Shown here one piece after another: positions 28,566 through 37,900 of a stretch of 64,000 bases of DNA. Both the position numbers and the translations under genes were made by a program. Positions within the stretch are counted from its first letter, which is position 1, and every line of letters begins with the position of its first letter. The notes under the pieces were generated by a model. That model worked only from the letters and a program-made list of their open reading frames with translations, did not search any database and was not told the DNA's origin. Origin of the DNA: Aurantiochytrium sp. KH105 (Eukaryota; Sar; Bigyra; Thraustochytrida; Thraustochytriidae); assembly GCA_003116975.1 (NCBI GenBank), contig BGKB01000074.1, positions 124,001 to 188,000 on the forward strand, given 5' to 3'.

Positions 28566-31394
28566 ATGGCACACGCTGCTGCCACGACGGGCGACCTTCG
28601 GAACAACCTGGAAAAGCTTCGCTCGGAGCTGCGTGGTACTTGTGTCAAGGACGAAGACGTTGACCTCGAGGCTGTTGCCCGGGGCGAGCCCACGGGCTTT
28701 CTCCCTCTGCTGCACAAGGTTCTTCTCGACGACTCGCTCCATTTAGCAAGGTACCTTTCCGAGAGGGGTTACCAGCTGTATCCTATCCAGGATCGACCCT
28801 TTTTGGAGGGAGTCTTTCGCGTCGTGCGCAATGAATTCAGTTACCGGCCTTCACTTACGCTGGAGCAGTTTCTCTCCTCGGGTTTTGCGGAGCGAAAAAT
28901 CATTTTTGTTTGCGACGTGGTCAAGCTTTGTCGTCGCAAAGCCGATGAGCTCGTACGTTTGCAAAAGGCAGCGGGTAATTCACGAACCCCTCCCAGTGCT
29001 TCGAGTGAGACCTCCTCGCCTGCTGCAGCCAGTATCAATACCAACGTCAATGGCAATGCCAAGTCCTCTTCCTCCTCCGCCACGGCCAATGGCGTGGGCC
29101 GAGGCGGCCTTCGTAACGATCGGCTTGACGAGGCCGATCATAGGCCTCTCGTCAAGGGCGTTCGAAGTAGGGATGATGACGACGAGGGAGAGGTTGAGAT
29201 TGAGGAAGACGCCGATTTTGCTTCCTCCTTAGGTTCTGGACTACCAGATGCCGTGGGGCGATCCCTTCGTCAACGCCGTACCGTGCCCGTCATTGCAAAG
29301 CCAACGCGCAAAACAGCATTGCGGTCCTCGGGCGAACCGCGAGCAACGCGCAGGCAACAACAAAACGGCATGGCTGAAGCCAATCACACAAGCGCGTATC
29401 ATCAATCTGATGCAGCGCATGAACCTTTCAAGAACGGGAGCAGCAACGGCGTAGGGCGGACGCCCAATACTGCTGCTTTACATCATCATCATCATCATCA
29501 TCAACAACAACAACAGCAACATCAAGTTGTTAACCATCACCATCATGGTCATTCGCAACCCCATCCGCACCCTGGCGCGGCGGCCTCATCGCACGCGCCA
29601 ATTTTTCCATCTCATACTGCTCAAGCGCATGCTGCGCTCACACCAGGACAAATATCGTCAAGCAATGGCGCCAAAGAGACCACGAGCGGGGGCTCGTGGC
29701 GCTCGAAACGGACGCTCACGCTGCAAACCGGAGGGGACGGTAGTAGCAACGGCACCACGCCCGCAAATGGAAATGGCCCAGAAGAACTCAAGAGTCCTAC
29801 CTCCAGCTCTGGTCCAGTGTCCCCAGTGTCCATCACATCGGCTGCTTCTGCGCCTGCCGTCTTTCGCCAGGCACCCATACGGGTCAAAGCTGACATGCGG
29901 GGCCATCTGCACCCACACACGCATCAGTTCCAGCATCATTTGCAAACACATGCAAGTAGCCAGGGCTCGTCGACCGCGACCGGAGACGGCGATGCGTCGG
30001 GGGATCATCCTCATGCTGGAAATCCACCTTATTTGAATGTGAATAACGCTGCGCGTGGTCTGGAGTGTTGGGTGAGCTCCCCGCCCCAGCTTTTGGACCG
30101 CCCAAAACGCAAGGAAGCCCTCACGGCCCAACTCAACAAGCCGCATACCTCGCCGCGCATCCACCACGGCAGTCGGGGATCCTCGCCTTCAAGCATGCAC
30201 CGCACCAACAGCGTAGGCAGTCTTTCAGCGGGATCAAAGCGCGGCGGCAGTGTCGCGGCGGCTGCGGCGATGATGGCGCGCCCCAAGTCCGGGCAAAGCA
30301 GTCCTGTATCTGCCACCAAGGTGGCACCGATGTCGGCTGCCTTTGGAACTCGCGGTCGCGCCGCCTCGAGCCAAGGCTCCGCAAGCCCTCATCAGCTTGG
30401 CGCCACTTTGGCCGCCGGTTCGCGCTCTGGTCGCTCTTTCTCTCCGGCCAAGGATCGCTCTGGGGGCGGCAACATTGCGCGCAAATTGAAACTCCCTTCG
30501 GGGTCGAGCGCCAACGGGGCGGCCTCTTCACAAATTTCAACGCCCAGCTCCCAGCAAAGTGGTCGACCTGCTGGGTTTACTCGCGCCGTGGACGCCGCGG
30601 CCGCATCCGCCGCTGTGCAATCGGCACGCACACCGATACCCGAGCCGAACCACGAGCAAGACCAGCTGCGCCAGCACAGCCAAGCGCACGCTCAACAGCA
30701 AAGTGAGCTCAAGCAAGACCAAATGGCTGCCGCCATGTCGACGCAAGCAGGACAACCTGACCTGAGCATGCTCGTGACGCAAATGAATAAGATTGCGATG
30801 GCCTTTGAAAGCGTGGCGCACATTCCAGAGCGTTTCGACGCCATGGAAAAGCGCATCAACACTGCCCTGCAGACCATGGACCGGCGCATCTCCGAGATCG
30901 ACTCACGCGTGCGGCAGCAAGTTGAAGACTCATCGTCGAATGGTGCTTCCTCCATTGCGAGCGCGTCGTCGCAGTCTTTTTCAGCCGTGCCTTTTTCAGC
31001 CGTGCCTCAACATCACAGACTCGTGTCCGAGCCTTCTGCTGCCACCACGGTGGAGTCCCTCGAGTCAGAATTGGGTCATTCTGTCACCTCGCGAGAAGCG
31101 AGAGGTACGCGTCATGCGACCTCGAATCACACGGCCTCCGCTGCACGCGGATCGGCCTCGAATGGGCCGATCTCTGCACCGAGGGTGCTTTCTTCAGCAT
31201 CGGGTTCTAGCAGGTCTGGAGCACGTAGGACTGCTTCGCATGCGCGATCCAGTGCCTCGCAAAGCCGCCGTCCCGCGACATCGTCCTCGGCAGACGCTGT
31301 GTCACGCGCCACCGAAGGTATCGACGACTTTATCAAGGTCATCGAGGAGCGTTTCCGTGAAACAGAAACAGTCTTGGCGGAGTCCGAAAATTGA
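28566..31394 (+). CDS. CEP44: CEP44-family centrosomal protein
   Basis: 942 residues, single exon. Residues about 9-135 match the CEP44 domain as I know it: TGDLRNNLEKLRSELRG, then GFLPLLHKVLLDDSLHLARY, LSERGYQLYPIQDRPFLEGV, FRVVRNEFSYRPSLTLEQFL and GFAERKIIFVCDVVKLC. CEP44 binds microtubules and, in animals, helps convert centrioles to centrosomes. The remainder (about 140-900) is disordered and rich in Ser, Ala, Gln and Asn, with a His run then Gln run near residues 305-320 and a second His cluster near 325-340, so it is much longer than animal CEP44 (about 390 residues). Two short predicted helices lie near 725-780 (SMLVTQMNKIAMAFESVAHI; RINTALQTMDRRISEIDSRV) and at the C-terminus (IDDFIKVIEERFRETETVL). 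A centriolar role would suit a flagellate life stage (inference). Confidence 0.88.
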   Translation: MAHAAATTGDLRNNLEKLRSELRGTCVKDEDVDLEAVARGEPTGFLPLLHKVLLDDSLHLARYLSERGYQLYPIQDRPFLEGVFRVVRNEFSYRPSLTLEQFLSSGFAERKIIFVCDVVKLCRRKADELVRLQKAAGNSRTPPSASSETSSPAAASINTNVNGNAKSSSSSATANGVGRGGLRNDRLDEADHRPLVKGVRSRDDDDEGEVEIEEDADFASSLGSGLPDAVGRSLRQRRTVPVIAKPTRKTALRSSGEPRATRRQQQNGMAEANHTSAYHQSDAAHEPFKNGSSNGVGRTPNTAALHHHHHHHQQQQQQHQVVNHHHHGHSQPHPHPGAAASSHAPIFPSHTAQAHAALTPGQISSSNGAKETTSGGSWRSKRTLTLQTGGDGSSNGTTPANGNGPEELKSPTSSSGPVSPVSITSAASAPAVFRQAPIRVKADMRGHLHPHTHQFQHHLQTHASSQGSSTATGDGDASGDHPHAGNPPYLNVNNAARGLECWVSSPPQLLDRPKRKEALTAQLNKPHTSPRIHHGSRGSSPSSMHRTNSVGSLSAGSKRGGSVAAAAAMMARPKSGQSSPVSATKVAPMSAAFGTRGRAASSQGSASPHQLGATLAAGSRSGRSFSPAKDRSGGGNIARKLKLPSGSSANGAASSQISTPSSQQSGRPAGFTRAVDAAAASAAVQSARTPIPEPNHEQDQLRQHSQAHAQQQSELKQDQMAAAMSTQAGQPDLSMLVTQMNKIAMAFESVAHIPERFDAMEKRINTALQTMDRRISEIDSRVRQQVEDSSSNGASSIASASSQSFSAVPFSAVPQHHRLVSEPSAATTVESLESELGHSVTSREARGTRHATSNHTASAARGSASNGPISAPRVLSSASGSSRSGARRTASHARSSASQSRRPATSSSADAVSRATEGIDDFIKVIEERFRETETVLAESEN

Positions 31395-31782
31395 CGTCGC
31401 GTCTCACACCAGCACGATCATCAATTTTACCACACACAGACACACCCTCTCTCAAAAGAAAAAGAAGGAACAGGTACCAGATGTTGCACGCAATTATGTG
31501 TCAAACGTGGGTGAAAGGGGTATCACCTACGTGTCAAGCACTCTCGGCAACGCAAGCCGCGTCTCGAAGCATTGCGAAACTCAATCACTTCAGCAGCAAA
31601 AAGGGGGGTAGGGGGCGGCGCAAAAGCCCCGACACTTTTTTCTCGTCTCTCGTTTTTCTTTTCCTTTCTTGCATAGTAGATCAATGAAGACAGAGGCGAA
31701 GAAAAGGAGGCCCGGGGCGAGCCAAAAGGAATTTCTTTTGTTTTCAAATCAACGATTTCATTTCTTCTCACATCATCTCATT
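31395..31782. terminator. Convergent 3' flanks of CEP44 and the kinesin
   Basis: 388-bp spacer, AT-richer than its neighbours, holding both 3' UTRs. No canonical long poly(A) signal stands out; ATTTCATTT-type words near 31760 could serve the reverse gene. Confidence 0.4.
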
Positions 31783-34500
31783 TCATGACATTCTCTTCCT
31801 TCCTTCCTCCGTACTCCCCTGGTGCGGCTGATTTTCCTCATCAATCATATCTTCCATTGCCTCCAGGAGCTTCGACTCACGGTTCTCGACCAAGAGCAAT
31901 TGCGTGCCCAGCTTCTCCAACGCTGTGCGCAGCGCAGCTTGATGCGGTGCCATAAAGGCGGCCTGCCGGCTTACCAGCCCATCGAGCCGGCGCAAGAGAA
32001 CCTGTACCCCGCGAGAGATTCCCGTTCCATACGGATACGCCTGCGGATCTTGCTTGCGCGTGTCAAGCCTTTGCAGCACAGCGCGCTTCTCGTCTTCATT
32101 CGCAATGCGCGAAAGAAATTTGCGTATGGCAATGGTTTCATCTGACTGCCTGACGCGCGAGGCCTCGAGCTCGTCTCGCATCGCAGAGAGAGCAGCTCGC
32201 TCCGCCTCCGCATCTCTGACTCCAGACTCAAGATCATTCATACGTTCGCGACGTGTGTTCAGTTCGTTCTCAATCTCGCGCATGCGTTCATCGAGCTGTT
32301 TCTCCTGCTTACGCAAACTGTCCATGAAGCGTTGTCTCGAGTCGAACTGCGGCACGCGCCTGCGCAATGGCTCGAGAGCTTGGTCCAAGCCTCGGATTTC
32401 GGTCTTTAGCGAACGCGCAAAATCTCGGGCTACATTGACGACAACAGCCCCACGCTCGGACTCGAGCAAGACGGAGTCGGCGCGTTCCCGTGCGGCCTCG
32501 ACACGTGACAAGCTTTGTCGTGCCCATTCGAGGTCGTCTTCGAAGAGCCCCATGATTGAGCCAACACGCGACTTCTCGCGCATGTCGCGCGCCCATGCAC
32601 GTAGCTGCGCATTTTCGCGCTCGATCTGCTGCTTTTCCGCAAGCTTTTTCCTAGTCATGCGGGCCTCTTCCGCTTTGATGGCCTCAATCTCCTCTTGCAG
32701 TTGCCTTGCCTCGGCTTGTTCCTCGTTCGTCATCAAGTCGACAAGCGTGACTTCAAGATGGTCCTCATGGTATGCTTTTGCTACATTCGCGGCATGGTGC
32801 AGGTTTTCAAGGACAGCCTGGCGCATTCGAGTTGGAGTTGAGGACTTCTTCTCCAGTGCCAGCTCCCGAAGTGCCTCCCCAACGCGGCCAGTCCCACTAT
32901 TGTCTCGAGGATCATGGTCTTCCGACTCCAGATCCCTGGGCCCGGAGGTGGCAGTGTCTTCATCTGCTTCGCCGTGTACGTTTGCATGGTCGTGGTGGTC
33001 TTTTTCTCTCCCAATGTCACCATCTTCGTGGCTTACGGCAGAAGTTTCTGTTGCTATCTGCTCCCGCGCGCGTGAGAAGGGGTCATCGCCGGGGCCGGTA
33101 GCTTCTGCTCCGATACGGGTCGCGACCTCGGCGAATGGAACAAGTCGTATCGGAAACAGCGTATTCGAGTCTCCGGTTTCCCGCATGCACGCAGTGTTGA
33201 CAAGGCTGGCACACGTGGCCACACGCATTGTGGCCACATTGGCCTTGTAGTCATCCAAGGAATCTGTCAGTGTTGCCAGACAAAAGCATTTACTGTTTGT
33301 GGCGAGGAGACGGGCAAGCGTACGAGTGAGCGGCGAGTCCCGCGCCGCGCTGAGATTTCCTGAGCTTGCACGTAATATCTCGAGGTGGGAAAGTTCGCTG
33401 AGTAGACGCTCGCACCCAAGCAAATGTCGATTGAGCTGAGCATGACGGCGCTGACCTTCTCGACTCTTGGGTTTGGGTCGCGAATGGCCTGCCAAATCTA
33501 CAAAATGGCCCACCGAAAGTGTTTTGGAATCGTGCTGTGCGATGGCCACGCGCACAAAAGCATGAGACCTATTTCGCAAAGCTTTCAGCGTGTCATGGCG
33601 ATCGTGCGATCTCTCTGTCCAATTTTGGCTTGAATACCGGGCGGCCTCCAAAATTTGAGACGCTTCGCCTAGGTTACGACATGAGACGCCCACAAAATCG
33701 TCCTTGCGCAAACGCGAAGGATCCTGAGCATGCGACGCCAAGAGATCAACGACCTTGCCTTGAGCCGATATTTCCCAGCACGAAAGGCTAACTGAAGTTT
33801 CGCTATCGCGATCAAGCCCGACATTTGCAAAAATGAGCTTGAGTGACTGCCATAGCACCGAGTCCCGTGCACTTGAGTCGGGCAGGGGGGCGTCTGGCAC
33901 CATCAAGGGCTCACGAAGCGATCTGGACCCCAGCAAGGTGTGTGTCTTGCCTGCGCCGGACTTGCCCCAGCTAAAGACGGTCGTGTTGAAGCCCTTGAGC
34001 AGCCATGCGTTGACAATGTTTTCCGCAAGCGGTTGACTGACATCCGTGTCGCTCGCAAGACGCGAGAAACCGGCACTACATCGGAATTTCTGCAGCTTGC
34101 GCGAGTCAGGTTGCCGAAGAACCACGTCGCGACCGCCTTCAACCCAGACATGCGTTCTCTCATGCTCGCCATCGTGGGCGCCACGTGCTGCAGCGAGACG
34201 GAGCGCGTCGACATCGACGTCGCCCCTCCGCGCAAGATCGTCGAGGAGCCTTTCCGATTTCCGCAATTGCTCCATGCCCCGCGTGCTCGCCCTCGCCGCG
34301 CCTTGGCCGCTGCTCGCCTTTATTTGCGTCGCTGTTGTGGCATGCGTCACGCGCACGCGGACATAGGTTTCCAAGGGCGCCACGCGAGCAGCGCTGTCCT
34401 GGGACCCGCCGAGTTCCTCGAGTCGCGCCGCCAGGCCCAGGAGGCCCTCCGGCAGCGCCGCGAACCCAAAGTCCCTCGCATGCCCGGCCGCGGTCTCCAT
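31783..34500 (-). CDS. Divergent kinesin-like motor protein with coiled coil
   Basis: 905 residues, single exon. Motor domain at about residues 45-445: VRVRV start strand, P-loop GKSGAGKTHT (179-188; usual GQTGSGKT), switch I NRSH (310-313; usual SSRSH), switch II FVDLAGHS (333-340; usual DLAGSE) and the alpha-6 region SPLTRTLARLLATNSKCFCL, then NVATMRVA. The switch II glutamate is replaced by Ser-Arg and the KxxKEGxxINxSL region is degenerate (SREGQRRHAQLNRHLLGCERLL). An unusual N-terminal 45 residues and a 70-residue insert precede the P-loop. From about 560 to 880 it is a long coiled coil (EEQAEARQLQEEIEAIKAEE; LRKQEKQLDERMREIENEL). It is probably a microtubule motor or a motor-derived microtubule binder with altered ATPase. 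I could not assign a kinesin class. Confidence 0.85.
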   Translation of the reverse strand: METAAGHARDFGFAALPEGLLGLAARLEELGGSQDSAARVAPLETYVRVRVTHATTATQIKASSGQGAARASTRGMEQLRKSERLLDDLARRGDVDVDALRLAAARGAHDGEHERTHVWVEGGRDVVLRQPDSRKLQKFRCSAGFSRLASDTDVSQPLAENIVNAWLLKGFNTTVFSWGKSGAGKTHTLLGSRSLREPLMVPDAPLPDSSARDSVLWQSLKLIFANVGLDRDSETSVSLSCWEISAQGKVVDLLASHAQDPSRLRKDDFVGVSCRNLGEASQILEAARYSSQNWTERSHDRHDTLKALRNRSHAFVRVAIAQHDSKTLSVGHFVDLAGHSRPKPKSREGQRRHAQLNRHLLGCERLLSELSHLEILRASSGNLSAARDSPLTRTLARLLATNSKCFCLATLTDSLDDYKANVATMRVATCASLVNTACMRETGDSNTLFPIRLVPFAEVATRIGAEATGPGDDPFSRAREQIATETSAVSHEDGDIGREKDHHDHANVHGEADEDTATSGPRDLESEDHDPRDNSGTGRVGEALRELALEKKSSTPTRMRQAVLENLHHAANVAKAYHEDHLEVTLVDLMTNEEQAEARQLQEEIEAIKAEEARMTRKKLAEKQQIERENAQLRAWARDMREKSRVGSIMGLFEDDLEWARQSLSRVEAARERADSVLLESERGAVVVNVARDFARSLKTEIRGLDQALEPLRRRVPQFDSRQRFMDSLRKQEKQLDERMREIENELNTRRERMNDLESGVRDAEAERAALSAMRDELEASRVRQSDETIAIRKFLSRIANEDEKRAVLQRLDTRKQDPQAYPYGTGISRGVQVLLRRLDGLVSRQAAFMAPHQAALRTALEKLGTQLLLVENRESKLLEAMEDMIDEENQPHQGSTEEGRKRMS

Positions 34501-34997
34501 GGTCCCTGGCGGGCCCCAGCGAACCCAGGCCGCGTGCCCGAGCGCGTGTCTCGCCTCGCCCCGCCTGCCTCGCCTCGCCTCGCCTGTGCGCTTTCCGTCT
34601 TTGTCTTTCTTTGTCCAAACCCGTTACAGTTTTTTTGAACGTGGCGGGCTGCGACCGCCGGGTGCCTCTTTCTCTGCCAAGAGTGACAGCCGCGCCGGGA
34701 TTTTGCTTCAGTTTGCGGTCGTTCGCTTGCGCACAAGTCTATGAAGTCAAAATTTCCAAAGCGTGTGCGCGGGCCTCAAATTGATTCTTGACCTTGTGGG
34801 AGGGGGGACAAAGTCAAAGAATGAAGAAGAAGAAGAAGAAGAAGAAAAGCAAAACGAACTTCTACGTTTTATCATCATATCAAATCTTGATCAAATCATG
34901 AATCAAATGTATGCAAAAGGTGCGTGTGTGTGTGTGCGTGAGGGGTTAAGAAAATTGAAAGACACGGAAGCCACCACAGGAAAGCGAGCAACCCGTT
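34501..34997. other. Intergenic spacer with GAA repeat
   Basis: Upstream of the kinesin and downstream of the poly(A) polymerase gene, both on the reverse strand. Contains a GAA triplet run at 34826-34850 and a GT-rich patch near 34925. No gene supported. Confidence 0.5.
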
Positions 34998-37900
34998 TTA
35001 TGAAGAAAAGGGCTGACGATGCTGGTAAAAGGAGCGAGGGAAAAAGCTTTGCTCGTTGACTAGATCGCGATAAAACTTGATGCGGATCTCGCGGTCCAAA
35101 ATTTGGTGGCCCTGAAGCTTGGACATGGCCCGGCGCGCTTCGCGTTCAGTAACATATGTAATGTAGAGAGATCCTCGCGCAGCAGATTGTGTTGCGTACA
35201 AGACTTCGCCATGGGACCGGAACTTTTCTTCGAGCTCGGCAAAGTCATCGGCGGAGGCCTCGTAGGGAATGTTGCGAGCTACAATTGTGCAACCTTCTTC
35301 GGGAACGCGATTAATGGCTGGGCTCTGAGGAATGTCGCCTGAGAATCCAGGATGCGCTGGCCACATGACCATGTTTCGCTGATCCATCCACGAAGGTGCC
35401 ATGGGTGGGTACGTTTGTGTACCCTTGACTTGCGGTGCCATCGTCTGCGTCGCATGATGCTGGGCTTGGGATGCTTGCGTGCCACGCTCCTTCTTGCCGG
35501 CTGCACCCTTTTGCTGCTGCTGCTGCTTCTGTTGCCCTTGGCTTTGCGCCTCCGAGAAAGTATGGCCTTCCCCTTGACTTGAACCGGCTGGAGAGACCTG
35601 CGGATACCCAGGATATCCGTAGCCAGCGGGGGCAGACATGCCGGGATAGCCGCCAAAGGGCATGGGCATCGGGAAGCCCATGGGTCTCGGGCTAAGACCT
35701 TGCATGAACTGCTGTTGCGCAGCCGACGGACTGAGCTCCGGAGACGATGTTGCAGACGTCCTTGCTTGGGACTCTTGGTTCGAAGACTCACTCGTGGCAG
35801 CACTCTTCGCGGAAGCCTCTTTGCCCTGTTCATCACTCGAGGTTGCACCCGCAGACGCAGACTTGCTCTGGTCTGTGCCCGTCGCAAATGTTGGTGTGCC
35901 AGGCTGCATGTATCCGAGCGGACTCACGAGATGCATGGGCAGTGACATCATCTGCGAGTTGTTAAATCCCACCGGAATAAAGGGCACGAAGCCAGAAATA
36001 CCTCCGTACGGCGGTACAGCCATGGGACCAAAACCGTGTGCCCCCATACCACCGGGAGGCATCCCCGGCATGGGGCCAGCGTCCGGCGATGGTGCTTGCG
36101 ATGCACTTGGGTGCACTTCAATGGCGAGCAAGTCGGAGAGCTGGTTTGGACGATGCATGAGAAGCTCATGCAGCTGCCCGAAGCGTTGTTGCACCATATA
36201 CATGTTAAATGACCCCGAGCCAAGGCAGTGGCTCCGGCGCACAGGGTCACGCACGCAAAGGGGCGAAAGTTGCTGGAGCAAACCATCGGAATCACGTCGT
36301 CGGCGCTGCACACGAATCGAACCACGACGCAAAATTGAGAGCTCGAGCTGTTCGAGGTCGAGACCACCACGCGATGGTCGCGAGAACATTTGCAAAAAGC
36401 CCATGAGAAGCACACCCACATTGACTGTCCCACGGCAGTCGTTTTGGATATATTCGCGCAACCACTTGCGGCTCTCGCGCGTCGCGCACTCTACGACTTG
36501 GGCCGCCTTTAGCAGAATCTCAGCGTCTGAGGAAGCAGCTGTAGCTTCGTCCCCTACCGTAGTACGGTCATCATCGCTGGCAGCGTTGCTATCGAGGTCG
36601 CCTTGAGAGTCCTCGTCGTGAAAGTCATGGAGAGAGACCTCATCGTTGTTGTTGTTGTTGTTGTTGTTGTTGCTGGCAGTGAGATGGTTCAGGCCAGTGC
36701 TGCTCGTGTTGCTGCTGATTGTGCTCGCACGGCTGGCAGCGCTGCCGACGCTATATTTGCGGTTGTTGCGGTGACGACGCTGTCGTCGCTGCTGTCTCTG
36801 TTCGAGATCCTCAGGTTTGTACAAAGGAGGCAAATTGTCGAGCTCAACCATTGGGAAGCGCGACCGCGGTGTTGCGGGTGCCGACATGGGTTGCTGCAAA
36901 GGCGATCCCATCAGGCTGGGCGACGGAATCGTTGAGGGTGGCCCTGCCGACGCCGGCGACCCTGCTTGCCGCTCACTTGTGGACATTTGCGAAAAGGACG
37001 ATGGTTGTTGTTGCTGTTGTTGATGCGAGTTGGCCGTTGCCGCAGGCGTGGAGGGCGCGGATCCGCCGATAGGTGTGACACCAGAGGCCGGGGCGGCCGT
37101 CGAAGGGTGGGGCGCCGCCATGCGTGGCGGCGGGAGCATGGGATTCATCCGAGGCATCTCGCCAGAGATGACAAAGCCCACACGCAAGAGAAAGAAGACT
37201 ACGAGCGTTGTCAAAGAGTACGAGCCAAGGCCTCCCTTGTAGACATCATGGAGGTCGTACTCGCGCAAAAGGCGCTTAAGAATAAGCACGAGGGGCCGCA
37301 GTACGCCGGAAAGTTCGTCGGTAAGCTGCAAGACGAAGTCACGGGCTTGCAGACCATAATGGTCACTCGTGCGAAAGGAAATATCAACGGGAATCTCGGG
37401 TCCCGAAGCCGCGCCATTTGAAAGCATATTGACGGCCTTCATTTTGATGACCGGCATTGACGAGCTCTTAATGAGCTTAATCGATTTGCACCATGGCTGC
37501 GCCTTGAGCGCCGAGTGGACGGCGCACATGTAGGTGAGGAGCTGGCCACGGTCTAAACTCATATCTACGGTGGGGTCTGCAAAAGGCAGAAAGGGCGGCG
37601 GAAAACCATACATGCGCTCTTGGGGCATGGGATACATATTCTGCGGCATGGAAGGAAATCCACCATTTTGCTGTTGCTGTTGCTGCTGTTGCTGTTTTGG
37701 CGGTTGCGACTGGGTCTGCACCTGAGCATGCGCAGTCGCCTGCGGGACTGTTTGCGTCTCGGAGGCTTTGAGTGAGGACGTCCGAGGGTGTCGCGGAGGA
37801 TGTCCACTGGCCATGGTTGCCTTGTGTTGTTGTTGTTGTTGTTCGGCCTGACCCAGTGAACGCTGCGCCGTAAGCTGACCAACGGTCTGGTCAGCAGACG

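Noticed and set aside
27254-28746. Long Arg/Ala/Pro-rich frames through the gap on both strands
   Set aside because: They overlap one another in several phases, run through the N-run, and reflect about 80 per cent GC.
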